64,000 bases of DNA from Streptomyces tuirus (GCF_014701095.1 NZ_AP023439.1:1600001-1664000); one strand, 5' to 3'. Shown: positions 26,065 to 36,756, counted from the first letter of the stretch. The notes: generated by a model not told the origin, from the letters alone. A program made the numbers and translations.

Positions 26065-27750
26065 CTACCGGCCGCGCAGCTCCCGGTACGTGGCGACCAG
26101 CGCCTTGGTGGAGGCGTCCAGGCCCTCCACCTCGGCGCCCTCGGTCAGCGCCGGCTCGACGCGCTTGGCGAGGACCTTGCCCAGCTCGACGCCCCACTGG
26201 TCGAAGGAGTCGATGTTCCACACCGCGCCCTGCACGAACACCTTGTGCTCGTAGACGGCGACCAGCTGACCCAGGACGGAAGGCGTCAGCTCGGGCGCGA
26301 GGATCGTGGTCGTCGGGCGGTTTCCCCGGAAGGTCTTGTGCGGCACCAGCTCCTCGGGCACGCCCTCGGCCCGCACCTCCTCGGGCGTTTTGCCGAACGC
26401 GAGTGCCTGCGTCTGCGCGAAGAAGTTGGCCATCAGCAGGTCGTGCTGCGCCTTCAGTTCGTCGCTCAGCTCGCCGACCGGCCGCGCGAAGCCGATGAAG
26501 TCCGCCGGGATGAGCTTGGTGCCCTGGTGGATCAACTGGTAGTAGGCGTGCTGCCCGTTGGTGCCCGGCGTGCCCCACACCACCGGCCCGGTCTGCCACT
26601 CCACCGGCCTGCCGTCACGGTCCACCGACTTGCCGTTGGACTCCATGTCGAGCTGCTGGAGGTAGGCGGTGAACTTGGACAGGTAGTGGCTGTAGGGCAG
26701 CACCGCGTGGGACTGGGCGTCGTGGAAGTTGCCGTACCAGATGCCCAGCAGGCCCAGCAGCAGCGGCACGTTGGACTCGGCGGGCGCGGTCCTGAAGTGC
26801 TCGTCGACGATGCGGAACCCGTCGAGCATCTCCCGGAAGCGGTCCGGGCCGATCGCGATCATCAGGGACAGGCCGATCGCGGAGTCGTAGGAGTACCGGC
26901 CGCCGACCCAGTCCCAGAACTCGAACATGTTGGCCGTGTCGATGCCGAACTCGGCGACCTTCTCGGCGTTCGTCGACAGCGCGACGAAGTGCTTGGCGAC
27001 CGCGGTCTCTCCCCCACTCTCGACTTCGCTCGAGCGGGAGGTGCCCCCAGCGAGGGCGTCCAGCAGCCAGGAGCGCGCGGACGTGGCGTTGGTGACGGTC
27101 TCGATGGTGGTGAAGGTCTTGGAGGCGATGACGAACAGCGTCTCCGCCGGGTCCAGGTCCCGGACCGCCTCGTGCAGGTCGGCGCCGTCCACGTTCGACA
27201 CGAAACGCACCGTCAGCGAGCGGTCGGTGAAGGCCCGCAGCGCCTCGTAGGCCATCGCGGGACCGAGGTCGGAGCCGCCGATGCCGATGTTGACGACGTT
27301 CCGGATCCGCTTGCCGGTGTGGCCGGTCCACTCCCCCGAACGCACCCGGTCCGCGAAGGCGGCCATCTTGTCGAGCACGGCGTGCACATCCGGCACCACG
27401 TTCTCGCCGTCGACCTCGATCACCGCGTCCCGCGGGGCACGCAGCGCCGTGTGCAGCACGGCCCGGTCCTCGGTGGTGTTGATCTTCTCGCCGCGGAACA
27501 TGGCGTCCCGGAGCCCGAAGACATCGGTGGCGGCGGCCAGTTCGCGCAGCAGCCGCAGGGTGTCGTCGGTGACGAGGTGCTTGGAGTAGTCGACGTACAG
27601 GTCGCCGACCCGGAGGGTGTACGCGGCGCCGCGGCCGGAGTCGGCGGCGAACAGCTCGCGCAGCCGGACTTCGCCCAGCTCCTCACGGTGCTTGGCCAGT
27701 GCCGTCCACTCGGGCGTCTGGTTGAGCCTGGTACGGCCGTCTGCGTTCAT
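26065..27750 (-). CDS. pgi: Glucose-6-phosphate isomerase
   Basis: Pgi interconverts glucose-6-phosphate and fructose-6-phosphate in the cytosol. The 561-aa protein keeps the catalytic residues E370 (LDMESNGKS), H401 ([10 protein letters not shown]) and K525 ([10 protein letters not shown]), the phosphate loop SKTFTT and the signature [14 protein letters not shown]. Residues about 235-248 ([14 protein letters not shown]) interrupt the conserved stretch between RSWLLDAL and [11 protein letters not shown]. They are encoded by a copy of the dispersed palindromic repeat at 27009-27050, inserted in frame. The insert lies in a surface-type stretch and the enzyme is probably active. Confidence 0.95.
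   Translation of the reverse strand: MNADGRTRLNQTPEWTALAKHREELGEVRLRELFAADSGRGAAYTLRVGDLYVDYSKHLVTDDTLRLLRELAAATDVFGLRDAMFRGEKINTTEDRAVLHTALRAPRDAVIEVDGENVVPDVHAVLDKMAAFADRVRSGEWTGHTGKRIRNVVNIGIGGSDLGPAMAYEALRAFTDRSLTVRFVSNVDGADLHEAVRDLDPAETLFVIASKTFTTIETVTNATSARSWLLDALAGGTSRSSEVESGGETAVAKHFVALSTNAEKVAEFGIDTANMFEFWDWVGGRYSYDSAIGLSLMIAIGPDRFREMLDGFRIVDEHFRTAPAESNVPLLLGLLGIWYGNFHDAQSHAVLPYSHYLSKFTAYLQQLDMESNGKSVDRDGRPVEWQTGPVVWGTPGTNGQHAYYQLIHQGTKLIPADFIGFARPVGELSDELKAQHDLLMANFFAQTQALAFGKTPEEVRAEGVPEELVPHKTFRGNRPTTTILAPELTPSVLGQLVAVYEHKVFVQGAVWNIDSFDQWGVELGKVLAKRVEPALTEGAEVEGLDASTKALVATYRELRGR
27009..27050 (-). repeat. Dispersed palindromic repeat inserted in frame inside pgi
   Basis: Top strand reads CTCCCCCA, then CTCTCGACTTCGCTCGAGCG, then GGAGGTGCCCCCAG. 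It shares CTCTCGnCTTCGCTCGAGC with the copies at 22598 and 30204 and encodes about 13 extra residues. Confidence 0.8.
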
Positions 27751-27824
27751 CTGGGACTTCAGCCTTCTTCCTTGCCTGCCTGTACTGCCGCGTACCTGCC
27801 CCGCTGCCGGTCCAACCTAATTGA

Positions 27825-29123
27825 TCAGCGGTTGCCGTGGTCTGTCGTGGCGCCGTCGTCCGGCGCAACAACAGATACGTCCGACCGGCGCGCGGGTATC
27901 AGCGCGGTGACGGACAGGACGAAGAAGGCGGCCGCGAGCAGCGCGGGGGTGTTCTCCCCCCAGGCGCCGGCGACGGCTCCGCCCAGCAGCGCGCCCACGG
28001 GTGCGCCCGCGACCGCGAGCGTCCGGAAGGCGGAGCTCACGCGGCCGAGCAGCTCGGCGGGGGTGCGCTGCTGCATCAGCGTCGTGGTGTTGACGTTCCA
28101 CAGCATTCCCATGAACCCGAAGACGGCCAGGGCGGCCACCAGCGCGACCATGCTGCGCACCGAGCCCATGACGAGGAGGGCGGCGGTCTGCGCCGTCCCG
28201 GCGACGAGCACCAGGCGCATCCGTCCGAAGCGGGTGACGAGCCGGCCGCCGGCTGCTCCCCCGGCCAGGCTGCCGACCGTGTACGCGGTCATCGCCACGG
28301 CGTATCCGGTGTTGCCCGCGTCGAGCCAGCCGGTCACCAGGATCACGAGGGTGGCGACGAGGGCGCCCATGCCGATGTTGCACAGGGCGGTGGCGGTGCA
28401 CAGTCCGCGCAGGGCCCTGTCGCGGGTCAGGACGCGCAGCCCCTCGGCGATCTCCCGTCGCAGTGTGCTGCCCGCCGGCCGTGGCTCACGGTCCGGCTCG
28501 GCGGCCGGGAGCGTGGCGATGAGCGCGGCGGCCACCAGGAAGGTCACCGCGTCCGCCGCGAACGGCACCGCCACCCCGGCGGCCAGCAGGAGCGGCACGA
28601 CCGGTCCGCCCAGCAGTCCGCCCGCGATGCGCTGGCCGGTCAGCAGCCGGGCGTTGGCACTGCCCAGCGCGTCCCGGTCGACCAGGGCGGGCAGCAGCGC
28701 GGTGGCGGCGTTGTCGAAGAGCGTCTGGAGGGTGGTCAGCGTGAAGGCCAGCACGATCAGCAGGGCGATCGAGGCGTGGCCGAGGGCGACGGCCACCGCG
28801 AAGGCGGCGACCAGCAGCCCGCGCAAGGCGTCCACCATCCACATGGCCCGCCGCTGGTCGACCCGGTCGGCGACGGCCCCGCCGAGCAGGCCGAAGACGA
28901 TCCAGGGGAGATGACCGCAGGCCGTGACGGAGGCGATGAGCAGCGGATCGTCGGTCAGTGTGACCGCGAGGAGGGGCAGTGCCGCCGTCCGCAGGGCGTC
29001 ACCGAAGCTGGACAGGACGGCGGCGCTCCACAGCCGCCCGAACCCCCCGCGCCACGCGGGCGCACGGACTCCGTCACGCTTTTCGAGCAGGGGGGTACCC
29101 CCACCCACCTCGCCCCTCGCCAC
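27825..29123 (-). CDS. MFS transporter (enterobactin-exporter/MFS_3 type)
   Basis: The 432-aa protein has about 12 helices and MFS loops (GGAVADRVDQRRAMWMVD, GGRLVTRFGRMRLVL) and resembles actinobacterial multidrug or siderophore exporters. The substrate is unknown. The extreme N-terminus GGGTPLLEKRDG is encoded by half of the dispersed repeat at 29084-29108, so the first 20 residues may be recent. I use GTG 29123; GTG 29108 is also possible. It follows rbpA in the same direction with a 123-bp gap. Confidence 0.82.
   Translation of the reverse strand: MARGEVGGGTPLLEKRDGVRAPAWRGGFGRLWSAAVLSSFGDALRTAALPLLAVTLTDDPLLIASVTACGHLPWIVFGLLGGAVADRVDQRRAMWMVDALRGLLVAAFAVAVALGHASIALLIVLAFTLTTLQTLFDNAATALLPALVDRDALGSANARLLTGQRIAGGLLGGPVVPLLLAAGVAVPFAADAVTFLVAAALIATLPAAEPDREPRPAGSTLRREIAEGLRVLTRDRALRGLCTATALCNIGMGALVATLVILVTGWLDAGNTGYAVAMTAYTVGSLAGGAAGGRLVTRFGRMRLVLVAGTAQTAALLVMGSVRSMVALVAALAVFGFMGMLWNVNTTTLMQQRTPAELLGRVSSAFRTLAVAGAPVGALLGGAVAGAWGENTPALLAAAFFVLSVTALIPARRSDVSVVAPDDGATTDHGNR
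29084..29108 (-). repeat. Partial dispersed repeat at the MFS gene start
   Basis: CGAGCAGGGGGGTACCCCCA matches the right half of the 45-bp repeat (copy B at 30204-30248). The left half is not recognisable. Confidence 0.55.
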
Positions 29124-29246
29124 AGCTCCCCCTCATGGTTCGTCCGATGCACAAACCGTAGAGGGCACCACTGACAATCGGTCCGCGAGCGGTCCGCGAG
29201 AGCAGCTCCGGCCGGGCACCTGCTGGTGCCCGGCCGGTCTGGACTT

Positions 29247-29582
29247 CTAGATCTCGCCCCGCAGTTTGGCGAGCGCCTCGGCGAGGATCGCCTCGCCGTC
29301 CGCGTCGCTGCGCCGCTCCCGCACATACGCCAGGTGCGTCTTGTAGGGCTCGGTGCGCGGCGGGTCCGGGGGGTTGTCCCGGTCCTGGCCTGCCGGAAAG
29401 CCGCAGCGGGGACAGTCCCAGGTATCGGGCACCTGCGCGTCGCTGGCGAAGCTCGGCTGGGTCTCGTGTCCGTTGGAGCACCAGAAGGAGATGCGCAGCC
29501 GCGGCGCGGACTCGCCGCGCTCGGCCTCGCCCATCGGCCCCGCCCCGACCCGGCTTCCCCGGATCGCGTTGCCACTTGCCAC
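29247..29582 (-). CDS. RbpA-family RNA polymerase-binding protein
   Basis: RbpA proteins bind the principal sigma factor and core polymerase in actinobacteria and help open promoters. This 111-aa protein has the family layout: basic N-terminus GNAIRGSRVG, a zinc-type core with C35, H39, C57 and C60 (FWCSNGHET, WDCPRCGFP), and the C-terminal sigma-binding part KTHLAYVRERRSDADGEAIL. Its sequence differs clearly from the main RbpA I remember from S. coelicolor, so it is probably the paralogue. GTG 29582 has AGGGAG 8 nt upstream. Confidence 0.8.
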   Translation of the reverse strand: MASGNAIRGSRVGAGPMGEAERGESAPRLRISFWCSNGHETQPSFASDAQVPDTWDCPRCGFPAGQDRDNPPDPPRTEPYKTHLAYVRERRSDADGEAILAEALAKLRGEI

Positions 29583-29648
29583 GGTCGTAACTCCCTGCGT
29601 GATGGTGCCGCGAAGCGAGTCGGCGTTCCGCTTCGCTGCGAGCGCCTC

Positions 29649-29677
29649 AGTCTACGTAAGGCCCAACGCGCGTCCAG
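29649..29677 (-). promoter_or_regulatory. Candidate promoter for the rbpA-family gene
   Basis: On the minus strand CTGGAC (29677-29672) and TAGACT (29654-29649) are 17 bp apart, giving a leader of about 60 nt. Confidence 0.4.
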
Positions 29678-29790
29678 TGATTGGAGTTACAACCCTCCCA
29701 CCTAGACGCAAGCCCCATGATAGGCCGCGCTCAGCTGCGCGTACCGAACATGGGGCCTTACGTACGAGGTCCGTGCGGATCGCGGCTCGG

Positions 29791-30027
29791 TCAGTTGTTC
29801 ACCTTCATGAGGATGCCGAGCACGACAATGCACGCGAACCATGCCAGACCGATCACGACGGTGATCCGGTCGAGGTTGCGCTCGGCGACCGAGGAGCCGC
29901 CGACGGAGGACTGCATGCCGCCGCCGAACATGTCGGAGAGGCCGCCGCCCTTCCCCTTGTGCATCAGCACCAGCAGCATCAGCAGCAGGCTGAAGACGAT
30001 CAGGGCGATCGAGAACCCCAAAACCAC
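29791..30027 (-). CDS. secG: Preprotein translocase subunit SecG
   Basis: The 78-aa membrane protein is the small subunit of SecYEG. It has two helices (VVLGFSIALIVFSLLLMLLV and ITVVIGLAWFACIVVLGILM) around the hallmark loop KGKGGGLSDMFGGG. The GTG start at 30027 gives the known length and has GAGGAAG about 11 nt upstream; a longer reading to 30093 lacks support. It lies downstream of tpiA, an association common in Gram-positive bacteria. A 7-bp GCCCCAT / ATGGGGC stem near 29711-29757 may end its transcript. Confidence 0.93.
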   Translation of the reverse strand: MVLGFSIALIVFSLLLMLLVLMHKGKGGGLSDMFGGGMQSSVGGSSVAERNLDRITVVIGLAWFACIVVLGILMKVNN

Positions 30028-30203
30028 GGCTGGACCAACTTCCTCGGATTCGGATGGACGACGCGGGGCCCAGCACAGAGCTGGACCCCGCAAGGGTACG
30101 ACGGATCGCCGCTAGCGCATACTCGCGATGGGCCGGGTCGCCTCCGGAGCGCTCCGTGCCGGTGTCGGGAGGTCGACCGTGCTCAACCCTTCGGGCCTCC
30201 GCT

Positions 30204-30248
30204 CTCCCCGAAGCTCTCGGCTTCGCTCGAGCAGGGGGGACCCCCATG
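30204..30248 (-). repeat. Dispersed 45-bp palindromic repeat, copy B
   Basis: It lies between tpiA and secG. 44 of 45 positions match the reverse complement of the copy at 22598-22642. The folded minus-strand RNA would form a hairpin within the tpiA-secG transcript. Confidence 0.85.
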
Positions 30249-30278
30249 ACCTCTCGACACCGGCCGCGCCCCTACGGC

Positions 30279-31055
30279 TCACTGGTCGCGGAAGCGCACG
30301 ATCTTGACGAACTCGTCGGCGTCCAGCGAGGCGCCGCCGACCAGGGCACCGTCGATGTCGGCCTGGGCCATGATCTCCGCGACGTTGCCCGACTTCACGG
30401 AGCCGCCGTACTGGATGCGGACCTTGTCGGCCAGGTCCTGCGAGTACAGCTCGGCGAGCTTGCCGCGGATCGCCGCGCAGACCTCCTGGGCGTCCTCGGC
30501 GCCACATACCTTGCCGGTGCCGATGGCCCAGACGGGCTCGTAGGCGATCACGACGGTCTCGGCCTGCTCTGCGGGGAGGTCCTTCAGACCGCCCTCGACC
30601 TGGGCGAGGGTGTGGGAGACGTGGTTGCCCGCCTCGCGGACCTCCAGTTCCTCGCCGACGCACAGGATCGGGGTCAGGCCGTGCTTGTAGGCGGCCTTGA
30701 CCTTGGCGTTGACCAGCTCGTCGGTCTCGGCGTGGTACTGCCGGCGCTCGCTGTGGCCGACGGCGACGTAGGTGCACTTCAGCTTGGCCAGCATGGGGCC
30801 GGAGATCTCGCCGGTGAAGGCACCGCTGTCGTGCGCCGAGATGTCCTGGGCGCCGTACTTGATCTTGAGCTTGTCGCCGTCGACCAGGGTCTGCACGGAG
30901 CGCAGGTCGGTGAAGGGCGGCAGGACGGCGACCTCGACGGCCTCGTAGTCCTTGTCGGCCAGGGCGAAGGCGAGCTTCTGGACGTGCGCGATGGCCTCGA
31001 GGTGGTTGAGGTTCATCTTCCAGTTGCCCGCCATCAGCGGCGTGCGCGTGCTCAT
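30279..31055 (-). CDS. tpiA: Triosephosphate isomerase
   Basis: It interconverts dihydroxyacetone phosphate and glyceraldehyde-3-phosphate. The 258-aa TIM barrel has AGNWKMNLN at the N-terminus (active Lys), the electrophilic His in [13 protein letters not shown], and the catalytic Glu in [14 protein letters not shown], plus the phosphate-binding GGSVKSGN. The ATG lies 6 bp after the pgk stop, so pgk and tpiA are co-transcribed. The normal family length shows no truncation. Confidence 0.97.
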   Translation of the reverse strand: MSTRTPLMAGNWKMNLNHLEAIAHVQKLAFALADKDYEAVEVAVLPPFTDLRSVQTLVDGDKLKIKYGAQDISAHDSGAFTGEISGPMLAKLKCTYVAVGHSERRQYHAETDELVNAKVKAAYKHGLTPILCVGEELEVREAGNHVSHTLAQVEGGLKDLPAEQAETVVIAYEPVWAIGTGKVCGAEDAQEVCAAIRGKLAELYSQDLADKVRIQYGGSVKSGNVAEIMAQADIDGALVGGASLDADEFVKIVRFRDQ

Positions 31056-31061
31056 AAAGGG

Positions 31062-32273
31062 TCAGTCCTCCAGTGCGGCGAGGCCGGGGAGCGTCTTGCC
31101 CTCGAGGTATTCGAGGGAGGCGCCGCCACCGGTCGAGATGTGGCCGAATGCGTTCTCGTCGAAGCCCAGGATGCGGACGGCCGCGGCGGAGTCGCCACCA
31201 CCGACCACCGTGAAGGCCTGGGAGTTGATGAGAGCCTGGGCGACCGCCTTGGTGCCCTCGGCGAAATCGGGGTGCTCGAAGACGCCCATGGGGCCGTTCC
31301 AGAAGACGGTGGCGGCGTCGACGATCTTCGAGGCGTACAGCTTGCGGGACTCGGGGCCGATGTCCAGGCCCATCTGGTCGGCCGGCATGGCGTCCGCGGC
31401 GACGGTGCTGGGCCGGGCCGGGGCCTTGGTCTTGAGGTCCGGGAACTCCGGCGCGACCACGACGTCCACCGGCAGGACCAGCTCGACGGCGTTCTTCTCG
31501 GCGCGCTCGATGTACTCCCGGACGACCGGGAGCTGGTCCTCCTGGACCAGGGACGTGCCGATCTCGTGGCCCTTGGCCTTGAGGAAGGTGAAGACCATGC
31601 CGCCGCCGATGAGCAGCCGGTCGGCCTTGCCGAGCAGCTGGTCGATGACGGCGAGCTTGTCGGACACCTTGGCGCCGCCCAGGACGACGGCGTAGGGCCG
31701 CTTGACGTCGTCGGTGAGCTTCCTCAGGACGCCGACCTCGGTGGCGATGAGGTAGCCGGCGTAGTGCGGCAGGCGGGCCGGGAGGTCGAAGACCGAGGCG
31801 TGCTTGCGATGCACGGCGCCGAAACCGTCGCCGACGTAGACGTCCGCGAGGGCGGCGAGCTGGTCGGCGAAGGCGCCGCGCTCGGCGTCGTCCTTGCTCG
31901 TCTCACCGGCGTTGAAGCGCAGGTTCTCGATGACGGCGACCTGGCCGTCGGCGAGGCCGGCGACGGTGGTCCGGGCGGACTCGCCGACCGTGTCGGTCGC
32001 GAAGGCCACGTCCGACCCGAGGAGTTCACCGAGCCGCGCGGCGGCCGGGGCGAGGGAGAAGGCCGGGTCCGGGGCACCCTTGGGGCGGCCCAGGTGGGAG
32101 GCGACGACGACCCGGGCGCCCGCGTCGGCGAGGGCCTTGACCGTGGGCAGCACGGCGCGGATACGGCCGTCGTCGGTGATGCGCGTGCCGTCCAGCGGCA
32201 CGTTCAGATCGGCGCGGACGAAGACCCGCTTGCCCGCGACCCCTTCGGTGAGGAGTTCGTCGATCGTCTTCAT
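31062..32273 (-). CDS. pgk: Phosphoglycerate kinase
   Basis: It moves phosphate from 1,3-bisphosphoglycerate to ADP. The 403-aa two-domain protein has RVFVRADLNVPLDG near the N-terminus, RVVVASHLGRPKGAPDP, VVLGGAKVSDKLAVIDQLL, and the nucleotide loop VVGGGDSAAAVRILG. The ATG follows AGGAGTCCCTTC. It lies 142 bp after gap, separated by a strong hairpin, so pgk-tpiA probably also has its own promoter in that gap. Confidence 0.97.
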   Translation of the reverse strand: MKTIDELLTEGVAGKRVFVRADLNVPLDGTRITDDGRIRAVLPTVKALADAGARVVVASHLGRPKGAPDPAFSLAPAAARLGELLGSDVAFATDTVGESARTTVAGLADGQVAVIENLRFNAGETSKDDAERGAFADQLAALADVYVGDGFGAVHRKHASVFDLPARLPHYAGYLIATEVGVLRKLTDDVKRPYAVVLGGAKVSDKLAVIDQLLGKADRLLIGGGMVFTFLKAKGHEIGTSLVQEDQLPVVREYIERAEKNAVELVLPVDVVVAPEFPDLKTKAPARPSTVAADAMPADQMGLDIGPESRKLYASKIVDAATVFWNGPMGVFEHPDFAEGTKAVAQALINSQAFTVVGGGDSAAAVRILGFDENAFGHISTGGGASLEYLEGKTLPGLAALED

Positions 32274-32347
32274 GAAGGGACTCCTGAAAGAGCTCGTGAT
32301 CGCTCGTAAGCGCTCGTGATCGAACAGCTCTGATCTGTACGTGAGTC

Positions 32348-32385
32348 AGGGCTCGGACGGCGCGTCCTCGCGCCGCCCGAGCCCT
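32348..32385 (-). terminator. Hairpin downstream of gap
   Basis: The stem AGGGCTCGG...CCGAGCCCT continues as CGGCGCG / CGCGCCG around a TCCT loop, 31 bp after the gap stop. It is a likely terminator or attenuator between gap and pgk. Confidence 0.75.
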
Positions 32386-32415
32386 GCTCTCACATGGACG
32401 TGCCTACTGGGTTGA

Positions 32416-33501
<1,086 letters not shown>

Positions 33502-33551
33502 CTACCTCCCTGGAGCTCTGGTGGTGACATCCAGATGCCCCATACACGGCA

Positions 33552-33589
33552 GGGCGGTCCGTACCCGCCAGTAGGGGTACGGACCGCCC
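33552..33589. terminator. Hairpin terminator downstream of the M14 peptidase gene
   Basis: A perfect 15-bp stem, GGGCGGTCCGTACCC (33552-33566) with 33575-33589, and an 8-nt loop. It lies 62 bp after the peptidase stop and within the gap upstream region. Confidence 0.75.
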
Positions 33590-33650
33590 ACCGCCGAGAG
33601 CAGGATCACTCGAACTTGCTACCCCTGGTGTGTCCCGTTGACCTGGGACG

Positions 33651-36605
33651 TCACCCGTCGAGAGAGGCGAGCGCCTTCCTCATCAGCGCCGTCCGGGCGG
33701 CCGGTGCGGTGATGTGCTCCAGGCCGAAGCCCAGCAGCACGGTGTCGTCCGTGGTGACGGCGCCGTACGTCTGGAACAGGGCACCGGTGCGGGCCCAGTC
33801 CTTGAGGACGGCCGGGCTGCCCTCGGGCGGTCCGGCGACCTTCCAGGCGCCGAGCGAGGTCTCGAAGCCCTCGGTCTCCTTGGCCGTGCCGCCGACGACG
33901 AGCGAGGCATCGTCGACGAGCACGCCGTGCCCGCCGCTGCCCGGGTCGGTGACGTAGCTGATCGAGATCTCGACCGTCTTGCCGGCGTAGGCGCTCAGGT
34001 CGAAGTTCACCTGCTGCCAGCCGCCCGAGGCGCCGGTGAGGCTGTTCCACGTGCCGGTGGTGCCGGTCGCGGTGCAGCCGTCGTCCGCCACGGTCAGATA
34101 GTGCTTCAGCCAGGGGTGCTCCTTGACGTAGAAGCCGCCCTCGCACTCCGTCGGCACCGCGCTCCTGGTGGCGCCGCCCGCCTCGGGGAGCGTCGTCCAG
34201 TCGTCGCCGCCCGTGGTGCGGGCCTCGACGATGGCGTGGTCGTAACCGGCCTCGGTGTCCCAGAGGAGCTGGGTACGCAGGGTCGGCCTCTCGGCCGCGG
34301 GCGTGCCGGTGAGGTCCACGGTGCGGGTGAGGCGCTTATAGGCGTCGTCGGTGTGGACGGCGGCCGCCATCGCGGAGCCCGCGAACGGGCCGTACGGGTT
34401 GACCGTGCCGGCGAACTGCCCGGCGCCCTTGCTCGCGAACTGGGGGAACTCACCGGCCCCCAGCTCGTCGGAGGTGACGCTGTAGGTGCCGGCCTTGTCC
34501 AGCGGGTTGCCGGGGGCCGCGCCGAGCGGGCCGGTGACGCCGCCCAGTTCGCCGGAGCCGGTGAAGCCGGTGGCCCCGGGGGTGGCGGTGCGGGTGTAGG
34601 CGCCCAGGTAGTACTGGCTGAAGTCGTTCGACAGCGCGCCGCCGCCGAGGTCGACGTTGCCGCCGGCCTGCTCGCCGGCCTCGATCAGCCGGCCGCCCTC
34701 GTTGAGGAAGGCCCGCAGCTGGAGCTGGGTGGCGACACCCGGGACGCTCGCGCCCGTGTAGTGGACGACGGTGTCGAAGTGGCTCAGCACCCCGAGTGCG
34801 TCCGGTGCGCCCCGCTGGGCGACGTCCCAGACGATCGCCTTGCGGCCGCTCGCCTTCAGCGCGTCCACGTACGTCTGCGCCTGCGTGGCGGCCGCGCCCT
34901 CCTCGGCGACGACGAGGGTGTTCGCCCGGGGCCGCTCGGCGACGGTGTACGTGAAGCGCTCGCTGGAGAGCTTCTTGCCGTTCTTGGCCTCGCCGGTGAA
35001 CCACACCTCGACCTTGTCGCCCGGCTCGCCGTCCCTGACCTTGGCGCGGTACTCGTCGAAGTAGAGGTTGTCCTCACCGCCGTAGGTCTCGCCGCCCTTC
35101 CAGGGCTTGAGCGCCATGTCCAGGGTGCGGCCGCCGTTGACGCGGTACTTGAGCTCCTTGTCGCGCACGGACTTCCGTGCGACGACGGAGACCTCCTGGT
35201 CGGCGCCGCGGGAGTACGACGTGCCGAACGCGGCCGGGGTGAAGTCGGCGGCGCTCAGGCCGACCGACGAGGACGGCCGGTCGGGGTGGGCGGCGGACTC
35301 GGCGACGGAGAGCGCGAACGGGACGTTCTTGGCGAACTCCTGCTGGATCAGCTTCTCGTCGTCCGGGAAGGTGAAGACCGACTGGCAGTCGGAGGCCTTC
35401 CACTCGTCGTTCGGGTCGAGGTCCGAGGCGGTCTGGCAGGTCGACATCTCGGGGGTGAACAGCGCCAGGCCGTTGACGTTCGCCGCGTGGCCGTCGGCCT
35501 CACCGTTGGTGGTGTACAGCTCGGAGGAGAGCTGCGGGTGATAGCCCGGGATCGCGGAGTTGTCGGGCGTTCCGGCGAGCGCCTCGTACAGGACGTCGTC
35601 CGGGGTCCGGGTGGCCACCTGCCAGCCGACCCCGTAGAGGAGGAGTTCGGCGGCGGAGTGGTAGTTGATGCCGTACGTGAAGCCGATCCGCTTCTGGAAG
35701 GCGTCCAGGGCCTGGGTCTCCGGCTCGGAGTTCGGGCCCGCGCCGCGGTAGGTCTGGCCGGTGGGGTTGGGGGACGAGCCCTCGTTGTCGTAGCCCCACT
35801 TGTAGGCGAAGTTGCGGTTGAGGTCGACGCCGTCGCCGGTGGTGATGGTGCCGTCGCCGTTGACGTCCCGCAGGTTCTTGCGCCACTGGCGGTTGGCAGG
35901 GTCCGCGAAGGTGTAGTCGTAGCCGTCGGGGTTGGCCGACAGCAGGAACCACAGTTCCGTGGAGTCGACGAGCTTCTTGACGCGCCGGTCCTTCTTGTAG
36001 TTGTCCAGGTAGTGGTGCATCAGACGCCGGGTCATCTCCGGCGTGATCCACTCGCGCGCGTGCTGGTTGGACATGTAGAGGACGGAGGGCCTGGAGCCGT
36101 CCTTCGTCCGCTTCGCGCCCTTGGTGAGCTTCAGCGCGAGGATGTCCTGGCCCTTGACGGTCTTGCCGATGGAGACGACCTTGGTGAGGTCCGGGTTCTC
36201 CTGGGCGGTGCGCAGGAGTTCCTCCCGCAGGCCCCCCTTGCCGCTGTACGGGCGGAACACGCCCTCGGCGGCGTCCTCGACGCGGGCCTCGGCCCGGGTG
36301 GAGAGTTCGTGCTCGGTGAGGCCGACGCCCTGCTTCTCCAGCTTCTTCGCCTGCTGGTCCGTCAGGTAGACCTCGACGGTCGCGGTGCCCTTCTCGGGTA
36401 CCCGCTCGCTCAGTTCGTGGCCGTCCTGGCCGGCCGCCAGCAGCAGGGGTACCTGCTTCTGGGTGACCTCGGCGCGGAAGACCTTGACTTCGTCCGGGTC
36501 GGACGGGTTCGAACTCCCCGGTTGTGCTTGGGCGATGGGTGCGAAGCTCGCTCCGCCGATCAGGAGCGCGCCGACAGCGAGGATCGATCTCGCTCTTCGT
36601 CTCAT
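33651..36605 (-). CDS. Secreted M14 zinc carboxypeptidase
   Basis: The 984-aa secreted protein has a signal peptide (MRRRARSILAVGALLIGGAS, cleavage near AQA-QP), a propeptide to about residue 115, and an M14 domain with zinc ligands H182 and E185 (SNQHAREW) and H316 (NYHSAAE), substrate residues DLNRNF and catalytic E386 (LFTPEMS). It ends in a beta-rich region resembling the immune-inhibitor-A C-terminal module (VNFDLSAYAGKTVEISISY, GVLVDDASLVV). It should degrade extracellular peptides or protein. ATG 36605 is preferred over an upstream frame-open start because it puts the signal peptide first. Confidence 0.9.
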   Translation of the reverse strand: MRRRARSILAVGALLIGGASFAPIAQAQPGSSNPSDPDEVKVFRAEVTQKQVPLLLAAGQDGHELSERVPEKGTATVEVYLTDQQAKKLEKQGVGLTEHELSTRAEARVEDAAEGVFRPYSGKGGLREELLRTAQENPDLTKVVSIGKTVKGQDILALKLTKGAKRTKDGSRPSVLYMSNQHAREWITPEMTRRLMHHYLDNYKKDRRVKKLVDSTELWFLLSANPDGYDYTFADPANRQWRKNLRDVNGDGTITTGDGVDLNRNFAYKWGYDNEGSSPNPTGQTYRGAGPNSEPETQALDAFQKRIGFTYGINYHSAAELLLYGVGWQVATRTPDDVLYEALAGTPDNSAIPGYHPQLSSELYTTNGEADGHAANVNGLALFTPEMSTCQTASDLDPNDEWKASDCQSVFTFPDDEKLIQQEFAKNVPFALSVAESAAHPDRPSSSVGLSAADFTPAAFGTSYSRGADQEVSVVARKSVRDKELKYRVNGGRTLDMALKPWKGGETYGGEDNLYFDEYRAKVRDGEPGDKVEVWFTGEAKNGKKLSSERFTYTVAERPRANTLVVAEEGAAATQAQTYVDALKASGRKAIVWDVAQRGAPDALGVLSHFDTVVHYTGASVPGVATQLQLRAFLNEGGRLIEAGEQAGGNVDLGGGALSNDFSQYYLGAYTRTATPGATGFTGSGELGGVTGPLGAAPGNPLDKAGTYSVTSDELGAGEFPQFASKGAGQFAGTVNPYGPFAGSAMAAAVHTDDAYKRLTRTVDLTGTPAAERPTLRTQLLWDTEAGYDHAIVEARTTGGDDWTTLPEAGGATRSAVPTECEGGFYVKEHPWLKHYLTVADDGCTATGTTGTWNSLTGASGGWQQVNFDLSAYAGKTVEISISYVTDPGSGGHGVLVDDASLVVGGTAKETEGFETSLGAWKVAGPPEGSPAVLKDWARTGALFQTYGAVTTDDTVLLGFGLEHITAPAARTALMRKALASLDG

Positions 36606-36696
36606 GAACCCCCCTTGCGTGGGTCCGCCACAGCAGCGAACAGATGCCAGGCTCATGACAGACCATGATCGAGTCAAGGGCGCCTCAGCGACACGC

Positions 36697-36741
36697 AAAA
36701 GCCGGTGCCCGTCACCCAAGTGGGCGCCGGCACCGGCTTTT
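36697..36741. terminator. Bidirectional terminator between the M14 peptidase and whiA
   Basis: AAAAGCCGGTGCC (36697-36709) pairs with GGCACCGGCTTTT (36729-36741), leaving A-rich and T-rich ends, so it works in either direction. It ends the whiA operon (minus strand) 16 bp after its stop. Confidence 0.85.
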
Positions 36742-36756
36742 TGACGTCGTGTGGGA

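Noticed and set aside
26560..26600. Pgi reads [10 protein letters not shown] where many enzymes have WGEPGTNGQH; possible loss of catalytic Glu.
   Set aside because: Counting on human GPI puts the catalytic Glu in MESNGK and the His in NGQH; both are present (E370, H401). The Glu of WGEPG is not the catalytic base.
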